From DASQFQ01 sp963730115 (GTDB taxonomy: Bacteria > Actinomycetota > Thermoleophilia > Solirubrobacterales > Solirubrobacteraceae), in NCBI GenBank assembly GCA_963730115.1, contig CAVSQM010000008.1:62001-126000 (forward strand): DNA of 64,000 nt. Reading direction: 5' to 3'. The notes below the pieces were generated by a model. That model had not been told where the DNA came from. It was given only the letters and a program-made list of their open reading frames with translations, and searched no databases. The position numbers were made by a program, and so were the translations under genes. Every line of letters starts with the position of its first letter. The stretch's first letter is position 1. This document shows, in pieces, positions 17,865-26,564 of this stretch.

Positions 17865-19066
17865 CCCGCGACGACATCGTCGCGCTGGACGAGGCCGATC
17901 CGCTGCGCGCCTTCCGCACCCGCTTCGTCGACGACGACCCCTCCCGCATCTACCTCGACGGCAACTCGCTCGGCCGCCTGCCGCTCGCCACCCGCGACCG
18001 GCTCGCCGCCGTCGTCGCGCAGTGGGGCGGCGAGCTCGTCTCCGGCTGGCACGACTGGATCGACGTCCCCGCGCGCGTCGGCGACCTGCTCGCCGAGCAC
18101 GTCCTCGGCGCGCGCCCCGGCGAGGTCATCGTCGGCGACTCGACCACGGTCAACCTCTACAAGCTGTGCTCCGCGGTGCTGGAGACGCGCGAGGGCGCGC
18201 TCGTCACCGACCGCGGCAACTTCCCCACCGACCGCTACGTGCTCGAGGGCCTCGCCGCCCGCAGCGGCCGCCCGCTGCACCTGGTCGACACGCCCGAGCA
18301 GGCGGCCGAGGTGGAGGACGCCGCGCTCGTGCTGCTCTCGCACGTCGGCTACCGCTCGGGCGAGATCGCCGACGTGGCCGGGCTGACCGCCGCCACCGCC
18401 GCCGACGTGGTGTGGGACCTCTCGCACTCGGCCGGCGCGATCCCGGTCGACCTGCGCGCGAGCGGCGTCGAGCTCGCCGTCGGCTGCACCTACAAGTACC
18501 TCAACGGCGGCCCCGGCGCGCCCGCCTACCTCTACGTCGCGGAGGAGCGCCAGGCCGCGCTGCGCTCGCCGATCTGGGGCTGGTTCGGCCAGCGCGACCA
18601 GTTCGCGATGGAGCGCGACTACGACCCGGCCGACGGCATCGGCCGCTTCCAGGCCGGCACGCCGCCGATCCTCGCGCTCGCCGCCGTCGAGGAGGGCGTG
18701 AAGCTCACCGCCGAGGCGGGCATCCCCGCCATCCGCGCGAAGTCGATCAGCCTCACCGAGCTGATCATCGCGCTCCACGACGAGTGGCTCGCGCCGCTCG
18801 GCTTCAGCCTCGGCTCACCACGCGACCCGGCGGTCCGCGGCTCGCACGTCGCCGTCCGCCACCCCGAGGCGTGGCCGATCAACCTCGCGCTGATCGAGCG
18901 CGCGAAGGTCGTCCCCGACTTCCGCGGCCCCGACGCGATCCGGCTCGGCGTCGCGCCGCTCTACACCAGCCACGCCGACGTCTGGGACGCGCTCGACCGC
19001 CTCCGCGGCCTCGTCGAGCGCGGCGAGCACCGGCTCGTGGACGCCGCCCCCGGGCGCGTGACCTAG
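17861..19066 (+). CDS. kynU: kynureninase
   Basis: This 401-residue PLP enzyme splits kynurenine to anthranilate and alanine. YLDGNSLGRLP near the start, the SHVGYRSGE segment, WDLSHSAGA (cofactor Asp) and CTYKYLNGGPGAPA with the Schiff-base Lys at about 212 are all typical, as is IWGWFGQRDQF. ATG 17861 overlaps the hydrolase stop. With the two genes before it the operon covers kynurenine formation from formylkynurenine and two exits, but no tryptophan 2,3-dioxygenase is present. The stop TAG lies in the CTAG that borders the inverted-repeat element. Confidence 0.93.
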   Translation: MTRDDIVALDEADPLRAFRTRFVDDDPSRIYLDGNSLGRLPLATRDRLAAVVAQWGGELVSGWHDWIDVPARVGDLLAEHVLGARPGEVIVGDSTTVNLYKLCSAVLETREGALVTDRGNFPTDRYVLEGLAARSGRPLHLVDTPEQAAEVEDAALVLLSHVGYRSGEIADVAGLTAATAADVVWDLSHSAGAIPVDLRASGVELAVGCTYKYLNGGPGAPAYLYVAEERQAALRSPIWGWFGQRDQFAMERDYDPADGIGRFQAGTPPILALAAVEEGVKLTAEAGIPAIRAKSISLTELIIALHDEWLAPLGFSLGSPRDPAVRGSHVAVRHPEAWPINLALIERAKVVPDFRGPDAIRLGVAPLYTSHADVWDALDRLRGLVERGEHRLVDAAPGRVT

Positions 19067-19229
19067 GAGTCCGTCGAAGAACAGGCGGTGCGTCCGGGGC
19101 GGTCGAGCCGTGGATGCAGGGCGCCGCACGAGGGTGAAGCCCATAGTGGTGTTATGGGCAAGCCCTCGGGTGGCGATCCTGCGCCGCGGATCGGCTGCAT
19201 CCGGGCGTGCCGACTTCTTCGACGGGCTC
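19067..19229. mobile_element. 163-bp inverted-repeat (MITE-like) element between CTAG copies
   Basis: The ends are GAGTCCGTCGAAGAA (19067-19081) and TTCTTCGACGGGCTC (19215-19229), inverted repeats matching at 14 of 15 positions, each bordered outward by CTAG (19063-19066 and 19230-19233). Inside is a shorter perfect hairpin, GCCCATA, 7-base loop, TATGGGC. There is no open frame of note. Short terminal repeats plus a 4-bp CTAG duplication are what a non-autonomous insertion related to the IS5 group would leave. Both flanking genes end inside the CTAG copies. A bidirectional terminator is the alternative. Confidence 0.5.
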
Positions 19230-19946
19230 CTAGCGTCCGTAGCGATCTTTGGAGAGCACGAGCTGCTCGGGCAGCGCGACCCGCGGCGGCGGCGACGGGT
19301 CGGCGACGACCGAGACGGTCTCGGCCACCGAGCGCGTGAGCGTGATCTCCTTGCCGCCCAGCTCGACCGTGACCTCGTCGTCGGCACCAGAGACGAAGGT
19401 GCCCTCCAGGCCCGGCTCGACCCCGCGATCGTGCAGGTAGTGCAGGAGCTCCTCGGCCTCGTTCTCGAAGCGCAGGATCCGGATCGAGGCGCCGGGCTCG
19501 CAGTCGGCGAGCGGCACGCCCTGGATCCGGCTGCCGGCGTTGATCGGGTGCCCGTGCGGGCAGGTCTCGGCGTCCCCGATGGCGGCGAACATGCGCTCCT
19601 CGAGCACCGGCGACATCGCGTGCTCGATCCGCTCCGCCTCCTCGTGCACCTCGTCCCACGGGATGCCGAGCACGTCGGTGAGGAAGCGCTCGATCATCCG
19701 GTGGCGGCTGACGATGTGCTCGGCGTGCTCGCGGCCCGACTCGGTGAAGGAGAGGGCGCGGTCGGTCCCGCGCGTGATGTAGCCGTCGCGCTCGAGGCGG
19801 CCGATCATCTCGTGCACGGTCGGCGCCGACAGCTGCATCGCGCGGGCGACGTTCGCGCCGGTCATCGGCAATCCCGCCTCGTAGAGCCAGAAGATGGTCT
19901 CGAGGTACTCCTGCTCTGCGACGGTGGCGTGCCCTTCAGCGGTCAT
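19230..19946 (-). CDS. DtxR/MntR-family metal-dependent regulator
   Basis: A 238-residue regulator with an N-terminal winged helix (EYLETIFWLYEAGLP, then SAPTVHEMIGRLERDGYI), a dimer and metal-binding domain (ERFLTDVLGIPWDEVHEEAERIEHAMSP, with the EAExxEH motif) and a C-terminal FeoA/SH3-like domain. It would repress metal uptake genes with Fe2+ or Mn2+. The motifs follow the IdeR pattern more than the short MntR. It starts 9 bases after the LysR-type gene stop, and so may be co-transcribed with it. Its TAG stop lies in the right CTAG of the inverted-repeat element. Confidence 0.88.
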   Translation of the reverse strand: MTAEGHATVAEQEYLETIFWLYEAGLPMTGANVARAMQLSAPTVHEMIGRLERDGYITRGTDRALSFTESGREHAEHIVSRHRMIERFLTDVLGIPWDEVHEEAERIEHAMSPVLEERMFAAIGDAETCPHGHPINAGSRIQGVPLADCEPGASIRILRFENEAEELLHYLHDRGVEPGLEGTFVSGADDEVTVELGGKEITLTRSVAETVSVVADPSPPPRVALPEQLVLSKDRYGR

Positions 19947-19955
19947 GAGCTGATC

Positions 19956-20849
19956 CTATTGCAGCGCTTCGAGTCGTTTCTCGGCCAGCGACATGAAGGC
20001 GCGCGTGGCAGGCGAGAGGTGCGCGTTGCGCCGCGTGATGAAGGCGAACGTGTCGACCACCGGTGGGTCGAACGGGACCCAGTGCAGCGCCTGCGCGAGG
20101 TTGCGCCGCAGCGCCACCCGGCGCGTGCCGATGGTGTCGCCGAGGCCGCGCAAGGCCAGATCCAGCGCGGCTTCGACGTACTCGACCTCGATCACCGGCT
20201 CGATCGTCACCCCCGCGCGCTGCGCCCGCTCCGCGAGCTGGCGGCGCGTCGGGTCGTCCCACCCGAAGCGGGCGTCGTAGAGGATCAGCGGCGCCTGCGC
20301 GAGCCGCTCGATCGTCATCGGCAGCTTGGCGCGCTCAGGGTCCTTGGAGAGGTAGAGGAGCTCGTCGTCGATCGCCGGGTGCACGTCGAGGCCGCGGTCG
20401 TCGATCGGGAGCACGATCAACCCGCCCTCGATGCGGCCCTCGCGGACCGCGTCGGCGACCTCGAACGAGTTCTGGCCGATCAGCCGCACGCGCACGTTCG
20501 GGTAGCGCTTGCGGAAGTCCTCGACGAGGTCGGCGAGCAGGTAGTAGGGCGCCTGGCCGAAGGTGCCGAACGTCGCGGTGCCGGCCTCGAGCTCGCGCAC
20601 CTCGCGGACGGAGGCCACGGCTTCGTCCGCGGCAGCCAGCGTCCGCTCCGCCTCGGGCCGGAACAGCCGCCCGGACTCGGTGAGCTGCAGCTTGCGCGCG
20701 CGGATGAACAGCGGCGAGCCGAGCTCCGCCTCCAGCCGGCGGATCTGCTCGGACAGGCTCGGCTGGGCCATGTGCAAGGCTTGAGCGGCCGCGGAGAAGG
20801 ACCGATGCTCGACCGCCGCGAGGAAGTATTGGAGCTGCTGGAGAGTCAT
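19956..20849 (-). CDS. LysR-family transcriptional regulator
   Basis: This 297-residue regulator has an N-terminal HTH (LQQLQYFLAAVEHRSFSAAA, then QPSLSEQIRRLEAELG) and a C-terminal effector-binding domain (periplasmic-protein fold) starting near residue 90. It is divergent from a tiny membrane protein gene and an EamA transporter gene, and a TTGAT-N10-ATCAA site lies just upstream, so it probably regulates the transporter and itself. The ligand is unknown, perhaps the exported metabolite. Confidence 0.9.
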   Translation of the reverse strand: MTLQQLQYFLAAVEHRSFSAAAQALHMAQPSLSEQIRRLEAELGSPLFIRARKLQLTESGRLFRPEAERTLAAADEAVASVREVRELEAGTATFGTFGQAPYYLLADLVEDFRKRYPNVRVRLIGQNSFEVADAVREGRIEGGLIVLPIDDRGLDVHPAIDDELLYLSKDPERAKLPMTIERLAQAPLILYDARFGWDDPTRRQLAERAQRAGVTIEPVIEVEYVEAALDLALRGLGDTIGTRRVALRRNLAQALHWVPFDPPVVDTFAFITRRNAHLSPATRAFMSLAEKRLEALQ

Positions 20850-20861
20850 AGGTTCTTCCTA

Positions 20862-20881
20862 TTGATGCGGTAGTCAATCAA
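20862..20881. promoter_or_regulatory. candidate LysR operator (TTGAT-N10-ATCAA)
   Basis: A dyad TTGAT/ATCAA with 10 bases between lies 12 bases upstream of the LysR-type start and about 40 bases before the small divergent gene. This fits the T-N11-A type of site bound by LysR regulators at divergent promoters. Confidence 0.5.
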
Positions 20882-20919
20882 GCCTACAACTCTGGCGCAC
20901 AATGTCCGATAGTAATCGC

Positions 20920-21036
20920 ATGATCACTCTCATCGCCATCGCTGTCCCGCTGGCGGTCATGGGTGCGGTGGACGCGCTCGCGCTGAAGTACGGTGCCGAT
21001 ACTCGGCCCGGCTTCGACGAGCGTCGCCCGCTGTAG
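20920..21036 (+). CDS. 38-residue small membrane protein
   Basis: MITLIAIAVPLAVMGAVDAL forms one membrane segment, and a short cytoplasmic tail follows (ALKYGADTRPGFDERRPL). Short proteins with this hydrophobic start and a ...GxDxRxG...ERR tail occur widely in Actinobacteria, as far as I recall, without assigned function. Codon use is right for the genome. There is no clear ribosome site. It precedes the EamA transporter by 15 bases, so they probably share a transcript under LysR control. Confidence 0.55.
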   Translation: MITLIAIAVPLAVMGAVDALALKYGADTRPGFDERRPL

Positions 21037-21051
21037 CCCCAACCTCCCCGC

Positions 21052-22092
21052 GTGACACTTCATACCTCCTCCGGAGCCCTTCGTGAACGCGAGGGGCTCC
21101 TGTTCGTTCTGCTGTCGGCCGCCGGCTTCGGCGCCATGCCCATCTTCGCCCGCCAGGCGTACTCGGCGGGCGTCGAGCTGACGCCGATGCTCGCGCTGCG
21201 CTTCCTGATCGCCGCGGCGATGCTGTGGGCGCTGATCGCGCTCCGCCGCCGCACCCTCGGCTCGCTGCGCGGCGTCGTGCTGGGCGGCCTGCTCGGGCTG
21301 TGCGGCTACTCGGTCCAGGCCGGCTTCTACTTCGGCGCGATCGAGCGCATCGACGTCAGCCTCGCCTCGCTGATCCTCTACACCTACCCGGCGCTCGTGA
21401 CCATCGGCGCCTTCGCGCTCGGGCGGGAGACGGTGACGCGCCGCAAGCTCGGCGCGCTCGCCCTCGCGTCGGGCGGCGTGGCGCTCGTGGTGGGCGGCGG
21501 CACCGGCGCCATCGACTGGCTCGGCGCGGCGATGGCGTTCGGCGCGGCGCTGTTCTACACCGTCTTCATCCTCGCGTCCGACAGCGTGGCGGAGACCACC
21601 TCGCCATTGGCGTTCGCGGCCAGCGTGGCCACCGGCGCGGCGCTGACCTTCACCGTGGCGGCCCTGCTGACCACCGGCATCCACGCGAGCCGTGAAGGCG
21701 TGATGTGGGTGTCGCTGATCGCCTCGGTCTCGACCGTGATGCCGATCGTGCTGTTCATGGCCGGCCTCGCGCGGATCGGGCCCTCGACGGCGTCGATTGT
21801 CTCGACGGTCGAGCCGCTGTTCACCGTCGTGCTCGCGTTCGTCGTGCTCGGCGAGACGCTCGGCCCGCTGCAGCTCGTGGGCGGCGCGCTCGTGCTCTCC
21901 GCCGTCGTGCTGCTTCAGCTGCGCAGCAGGTCGCGCTCGGCCTCGGGCGAGAGCCCGGTCGCGCGCAGCTCGGAGCGCCAGTCGTCGAGCTCGCCGCCCT
22001 CGGCGAGCCACGCCCAGGTGTCGGCCACGGTCTCGGCCAGCGGGCGCAGCTCGAGGCCGGCGCGCGCGGCGCGCTGCGCCGACATCCCGTAG
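21052..22092 (+). CDS. EamA/DMT-family transporter
   Basis: A ten-segment drug/metabolite transporter with two EamA halves (about residues 14-145 and 155-290; the repeat features are PIFARQAYSAGVELTP and TVEPLFTVVLAFVVLGE). It probably exports amino acids or metabolites. GTG start at 21052. After the last membrane helix, near position 21930, the frame stays open to 22092 and so overlaps the convergent epimerase gene by 178 bases; that tail is Ser/Arg-rich and is probably not conserved, so a base error near 21920 may hide the true stop. Confidence 0.88.
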   Translation: MTLHTSSGALREREGLLFVLLSAAGFGAMPIFARQAYSAGVELTPMLALRFLIAAAMLWALIALRRRTLGSLRGVVLGGLLGLCGYSVQAGFYFGAIERIDVSLASLILYTYPALVTIGAFALGRETVTRRKLGALALASGGVALVVGGGTGAIDWLGAAMAFGAALFYTVFILASDSVAETTSPLAFAASVATGAALTFTVAALLTTGIHASREGVMWVSLIASVSTVMPIVLFMAGLARIGPSTASIVSTVEPLFTVVLAFVVLGETLGPLQLVGGALVLSAVVLLQLRSRSRSASGESPVARSSERQSSSSPPSASHAQVSATVSASGRSSRPARAARCADIP

Positions 22093-22874
22093 AGCCCGGG
22101 CAGCGACGGGATCGGCCACAGCGGGAGCGCCTCCCACGGCTCTTCCACGCGCGCCTCGATCACGTCGGGCGCGATCCAGCGCAGCTCGGCGCGGCCGCCG
22201 GTGACCTCGCGAGCGAGCTCGAGCAGCTCGCCCCACGTCGCCGAGCCCGGCTGGGAGATCGCGTTGTAGGCGCCGGTACCGCCGCGCGCGGCCATGTCGA
22301 GCATCCAGGCGGCGAGGTCGCGGGCATCGATCAGCTGCAGCTCCGCCTCCGGCGGGCCGGGCGCGACGACGTCGCCGCCCTCCGCGAGGCGCCGCAGCCA
22401 CCACGGCAGGCGGCCGATGTTCTCGTGCGGCCCGACGATCACGCCCGCGCGGGCGAGCAGCACGCGACCGGGCATCGCGGCCTCGGCGGCGCGCTCGGCG
22501 GCCGCCTTGCCGGCGCCGTAGTCGTCGCCGGCCTCCCACGTCGGCGCGTCCTCGCTGATCGGGGTCTCCGGCCAGCCGCTGTAGGCCGAGCCGGTGGAGA
22601 CGAAGCCGTAGTGGCCGACGCGGTCCGCCAGCGCGCCCGCGGTCAGCGCCACCGCGTCGGGCGTGAAGCCGCAGGTGTCGATCACCGCGTCCCACTCGCG
22701 GCCCTCGAGCGCGGAGATGTCGCTGGTGCGGTCGCCGATCAGCACCTCGGCGCCGGCCGGCGCCGCGCCGTGCAGGCCGCGGTGGAAGACCGTCACCTCG
22801 TCCCCGCGCGCGAGCGCGATCTCGACCACGTGGCGGCCGAGGAAGACCGTGCCGCCGATGACGAGCAGCCTCAT
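21915..22874 (-). CDS. NAD-dependent epimerase/dehydratase-family protein
   Basis: A 319-residue extended short-chain dehydrogenase: Rossmann motif GGTVFLGRHVV at 8-18 (GxxFxG in place of GxxGxxG), DTCGFTPDAV, a Ser/Tyr region STGSAYSGWP and YGAGKAAAE with a Tyr-x3-Lys-like pair. Members of this subgroup often annotate as reductases of isoflavone or mRNA-binding-type proteins; the substrate is unknown. ATG 22874 overlaps the pentapeptide gene stop by 4 bases. It overlaps EamA antisense at its 3' end. Confidence 0.85.
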   Translation of the reverse strand: MRLLVIGGTVFLGRHVVEIALARGDEVTVFHRGLHGAAPAGAEVLIGDRTSDISALEGREWDAVIDTCGFTPDAVALTAGALADRVGHYGFVSTGSAYSGWPETPISEDAPTWEAGDDYGAGKAAAERAAEAAMPGRVLLARAGVIVGPHENIGRLPWWLRRLAEGGDVVAPGPPEAELQLIDARDLAAWMLDMAARGGTGAYNAISQPGSATWGELLELAREVTGGRAELRWIAPDVIEARVEEPWEALPLWPIPSLPGLYGMSAQRAARAGLELRPLAETVADTWAWLAEGGELDDWRSELRATGLSPEAERDLLRS

Positions 22875-23371
22875 TCGATCAGCTCGATCTCCAGCGCGCC
22901 CGCGAACGACGGGGCCAGCTCGATCACGTCGTCCCAGCGCATCTTGGTGCCGCGGAGCGCCAGCGCGCCCTTGACCCCCGCCAGCCGGCAGCCGTCGAGG
23001 GTCGCGCCCTCGAGCCGCGCCTCGCGCAGCTCGACCCCGCTGAGGTCGCAGCGCTCGAAGCGCGCGCCGCGCAGGTCGGCGCCCGAGAAGTCGGCGCCGG
23101 TCATCACGCAGTCGCGGAAGATCGCGCCCTCGATGCGGGCGGAGCGGAGGCTCATGAGGTCGGCGCGGCAGTCCGCGAACAGGACGTGCAGCCCGCTGGA
23201 GTCGCGCAGGTCGAAGCCGGTGAGCCGGCAGCCGCGCAGCTCGACGACGCGCCACTCGCTGTAGGGCGCCTCGGCGTTGGCGAGGTCGACGTCGCGCAGG
23301 CGCGTCTCCTTGAGCAGCCAGCGCCGCTTCTGCGCGCCGGCCAGGTCCTGCTCGCCGTCCCAGTCCTCCAC
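22871..23371 (-). CDS. pentapeptide-repeat protein
   Basis: This 166-residue protein has A(D/N)LxX-type repeats from about 25 to 135, such as ADFSGADLRGARFERCDLSG, which form a quadrilateral beta-helix. Such proteins can mimic DNA and protect gyrase, or be scaffold proteins. It is translationally coupled to the epimerase. No signal peptide. Role unknown. Confidence 0.85.
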   Translation of the reverse strand: MEDWDGEQDLAGAQKRRWLLKETRLRDVDLANAEAPYSEWRVVELRGCRLTGFDLRDSSGLHVLFADCRADLMSLRSARIEGAIFRDCVMTGADFSGADLRGARFERCDLSGVELREARLEGATLDGCRLAGVKGALALRGTKMRWDDVIELAPSFAGALEIELIE

Positions 23372-23397
23372 GCGGCCGGAGTCTAGGATCGGAGGCG

Positions 23398-24343
23398 ATG
23401 GCCCTGCCGCTCCGCCCGCCCGTCCTCCCCCAGCTCGCGAAGTCGCAGAAGTCGCTCCCCGAGGGCGACGGCTGGGTCTACGAGCCGAAGTGGGACGGCT
23501 TCCGCTCGATCGCCTTCGTCGACGGCGACACGGTCCACCTGCAGTCGCGCAACGGCAAGCCGCTCACGCGCTACTTCCCCGAGCTCGTCTTCCCCGAGGG
23601 TCGCTACATCCTCGACGGCGAGATCGTGCGGTTCGACGACCAGGGGCGCCAGGACTTCGACGCGCTCGGCAACCGCATCCACCCGGCCGAGTCGCGCATC
23701 AACATGCTGGCCGAGCAGACGCCGACGCGCTTCATCGCCTTCGACCTGCTCGCGGTGGACGACGACACGCTGCTCGAGCTGCCCCAGCGCGAGCGCCGCG
23801 ACCGCCTCGAGCAGCTGGTCGCGAAGCCCGTCGACCTCACGCCCTCTTCGGAGGACCCGGCCGACGCGCAGCCGTGGCTGCAGGGCGCGGAGGGCGTGGT
23901 CGCCAAGCGCCAGGACGCGCCCTACCGCCCGGGAGAGCGGGTCGGGATGGTGAAGATCAAGCGCGTGCGCACGATCGACGCCGTCGTGCGCGGCTGGCGG
24001 CAGGGCAAGGAGGAGGGCACGCTCGGCTCGCTGTGCGCTCGGGCTCTACGACGCCGACGGCAAGCTGCGCGAGGTCGGCCACTGCTCGGGCTTCACCGCG
24101 AAGCAGAAGCGCGAGCTGCCCGCCTTCCTCGCCCCCTACGAGACCGGCGAGCGCTTCAGCGCCGAGCCGAGTCGCTGGAATGCCGCCCGCGACATGGACG
24201 GCGCCGTCGTGCGCCCGGAGCTGGTCGTCGAAGTGACCTTCGACCACACCAGCAACGAGCGCATCCGCCACGGCACGAAACTGGTGCGCTGGCGCGATGA
24301 CAAGGATCCCCGCGACTGCACGATGGAGCAGCTCGAGAGCTAA
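23398..24343 (+). CDS. ATP-dependent DNA ligase (LigC/LigD ligase-domain type), one frame break
   Basis: Adenylation Lys in EPKWDGFR (about 31), followed by the nucleotidyltransferase motifs LDGEIV, FIAFDLLA, GVVAKR and VKIKRVRT, then the OB-fold. Stand-alone LigD-type ligases of about 310-350 residues seal nicks in non-homologous end joining or repair. One extra base near 24040 (after GTLGSL) shifts the frame into GLYDADGKLREVGHCSG and the end TKLVRWRDDKDP. No Ku or primase gene is nearby. ATG 23398 is 26 bases from the divergent pentapeptide gene. Confidence 0.85.
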
Positions 24344-24349
24344 TTTCTT

Positions 24350-24365
24350 AAACCCGATCGGGTTT
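24350..24365. promoter_or_regulatory. 16-bp perfect palindrome AAACCCGATCGGGTTT upstream of the sulfate operon
   Basis: The palindrome lies 7 bases after the ligase stop and 19 bases before the sulfite reductase ATG. It may be an operator for a dimeric repressor of the sulfur operon (Rrf2 or ArsR sites have similar look) or the ligase terminator, as a run of T follows on the plus strand. Its place right before the start makes an operator, near the promoter, the more likely. Confidence 0.55.
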
Positions 24366-24384
24366 TGCTACTTTGCGCTGTCCG

Positions 24385-25962
24385 ATGAACAAGTTCGAGC
24401 GCGCAAAGCAAGAGAAGGACGGCCTCGACGTCTATCCCGCGCTCATGCGGGCGGCGGAGGTCGGGTGGGAGTCCCTCGACGACGACGACATCATGCGGCT
24501 CAAGTGGTACGGGCTGTATGCGCACAACACGAAGGACGGGCACTTCATGTTGCGCACGAAGGTCGTCCAGGGGGTGCTGACCGCCGACCAGGCCGAGGTG
24601 ATGGCCGACATCACCGACGAGTACGCCCGCGGGATCATCGACTGCACGACGCGCCAGTGCTTCCAGAACCACTGGCTGACGCTCGATGAGGTCCCCGAGC
24701 TGTTCTCCCGGCTGGACAAGGTGGGCCTCACCACCTCCGGCGCCTGCGGCGACATCACCCGCAACGTGGTCGGCTGCACGCTGGCCGGCATCGGCCACGA
24801 GCAGATCTCCGACGGGCACGCCGTGGCCGAGGCGATCCACGAGTACTTCCTCGACAACAAGCTCTACTCGAACCTCCCGCGCAAGTACAAGATCTCGGTC
24901 ACGGGCTGCAAGGAGGACTGCGCGCGCGGCCTCATCAACGACGTGTCGCTGTCGGGCGCGATCCACGAGGACGGCACCGCCGGCTTCAACATCCGCGTCG
25001 GCGGCGGTCTCTCCAGCGCGCCGCGGTTCTCGCGCTCGATCGACGTCTTCGTCGCGCCCGAGGAGGCGCCCGAGGTCGTCGCCGGGATCACCGCGATCTT
25101 CCGCGACTCCGACGAGAACCGCGCCAAGCGCGGCAAGGCGCGGCTGAAGTTCCTCGTCGACGCGATCGGGCCCGACGGCCTGCGCGAGCAGCTCGTCGAG
25201 CGGCTCGGGCACGACGTGCGGCGCGCCGCCCGCGTCGCGCCCGACCTGCGCGGCCACGACCACATCGGCGTGACGCCGCAGACCGACGGCGAGCACTCCG
25301 CGGTCGGCTTCTGCGTCCCGGTCGGGCGCCTGCGCGGCGACCAGCTGCGCGAGCTCGTGCGGCTCGCCCGCGAGTACGCGACGGTGCCCGAGGTCCGGCT
25401 CACCCACCAGCAGAACGTGCTGCTGCCGTGGATCCCCAACGAGCGCGTGCCGGAGCTGCTGGCCGAGCCGCTCGCCCAGGAGCTCTCGCCCCAGCCCGAG
25501 CTGTTCACGCGCGGGCTGCAGACCTGCACCGGCAAGGAGTTCTGCGGGCTGGCCAAGGTCCACACCAAGGACCGCGCGGCGGAGATCGCCCGCTTCCTCG
25601 ACGAGCACGTGGTGAAGAACGGCCACGGCGAGGACTTCCGCCTGCACTTCGCGGGCTGCTCGTCGAGCTGCGCGCAGCACCAGATCGCCGACGTCGGCAT
25701 CGAGGGCGTGCTCAAGAAGGTCGACGGCGAGTTCATCGAGGCGATGGACATCCGCATCGGCGGCCGGCTCGGGCCCGACCCGCGTTTCGGCGACGTCGTG
25801 CTCAAGAAGGTCCCGAACTGGGAGCTCAACGAGACGCTGCTGCGGATCTTCTCGCTCTACGAGACCACGCACGACGAGGGTGAGACGTTCCGCGAGTTCG
25901 CGGGCCGCACCGAGCCCGAGTGGTGGACCGAGCAGCTGACGCCGGAAGAGGTCGAGGCCTGA
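24385..25962 (+). CDS. ferredoxin-dependent sulfite/nitrite reductase
   Basis: This 525-residue enzyme has two ferredoxin-like halves and four Cys that bind the 4Fe-4S/sirohaem: CTGKEFC and CSSSC in the C-terminal half (about residue 376 onward). It reduces sulfite to sulfide (or nitrite to ammonia) by six electrons. It has no NADPH flavoprotein part, so it takes electrons from ferredoxin. The operon context (cysH-cysD-cysN follow) favours sulfite. The actinobacterial sulfite and nitrite enzymes are alike, so substrate remains an inference. ATG 24385 is taken; an in-frame ATG lies 12 bases upstream. Confidence 0.88.
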   Translation: MNKFERAKQEKDGLDVYPALMRAAEVGWESLDDDDIMRLKWYGLYAHNTKDGHFMLRTKVVQGVLTADQAEVMADITDEYARGIIDCTTRQCFQNHWLTLDEVPELFSRLDKVGLTTSGACGDITRNVVGCTLAGIGHEQISDGHAVAEAIHEYFLDNKLYSNLPRKYKISVTGCKEDCARGLINDVSLSGAIHEDGTAGFNIRVGGGLSSAPRFSRSIDVFVAPEEAPEVVAGITAIFRDSDENRAKRGKARLKFLVDAIGPDGLREQLVERLGHDVRRAARVAPDLRGHDHIGVTPQTDGEHSAVGFCVPVGRLRGDQLRELVRLAREYATVPEVRLTHQQNVLLPWIPNERVPELLAEPLAQELSPQPELFTRGLQTCTGKEFCGLAKVHTKDRAAEIARFLDEHVVKNGHGEDFRLHFAGCSSSCAQHQIADVGIEGVLKKVDGEFIEAMDIRIGGRLGPDPRFGDVVLKKVPNWELNETLLRIFSLYETTHDEGETFREFAGRTEPEWWTEQLTPEEVEA

Positions 25963-26564
25963 TGACCGCCGAGGCGGTGATCGCGGACGCGGTGGAGCGC
26001 TTCCACCCCCGCGTGGCCCTGGCCTGCTCGTTCCAGAAGGAGGAGACCGTCCTCCTCGACCTGCTGTTCCGGGCGCGGCCGGGCGCGCGCGTGTTCGCGC
26101 TCGACACCCGCGTGCTGTTCGACGAGACCTACGAGTACTGGGACAGGGTGGAGGCGCGCTACGGCACGCGCGTCGAGGTGTTCGCGGCCGACGACCCGCC
26201 GGATCGGCTGTGGGAGACCGATCCGGCCGGCTGCTGCGGCATCCGCAAGGTCACGCCGCTGCGGCAGGCGCTGAGCGGGCTCGACGCGTGGATCACCGGC
26301 ATGCGGCGCGAGCAGTCGCCGACGCGCTCGGACATCTCCGAGGTCGGCTGGGACGAGAAGCACGGGCTGTGGAAGTTCAACCCGCTGGCGGACTGGACCG
26401 AGCGCGATGTGTGGAGCTACATCGCCGACAACGGGCTGCCCTACCACCCGCTGCACGACGGCGGGTACGCGTCGATCGGGTGCACGCACTGCACGGCGCC
26501 GGGGAGCGGTCGCGAGGGTCGCTGGGCGGGGAGCGAGAAGACCGAGTGCGGCCTGCACGTCTGA
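25962..26564 (+). CDS. cysH: adenylylsulfate (APS) reductase, CysH-family
   Basis: This 200-residue reductase makes sulfite from adenylylsulfate with thioredoxin. The PP-loop is ACSFQKEETVLL, and it carries both Cys pairs of the iron-sulfur type (CCGIRK and CTHC) plus the C-terminal ECGLHV with the catalytic Cys. The iron-sulfur pairs mark it as APS-specific rather than PAPS-specific, which fits the absence of an APS kinase in this operon. ATG overlaps the previous stop by one base. Confidence 0.92.
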   Translation: MTAEAVIADAVERFHPRVALACSFQKEETVLLDLLFRARPGARVFALDTRVLFDETYEYWDRVEARYGTRVEVFAADDPPDRLWETDPAGCCGIRKVTPLRQALSGLDAWITGMRREQSPTRSDISEVGWDEKHGLWKFNPLADWTERDVWSYIADNGLPYHPLHDGGYASIGCTHCTAPGSGREGRWAGSEKTECGLHV

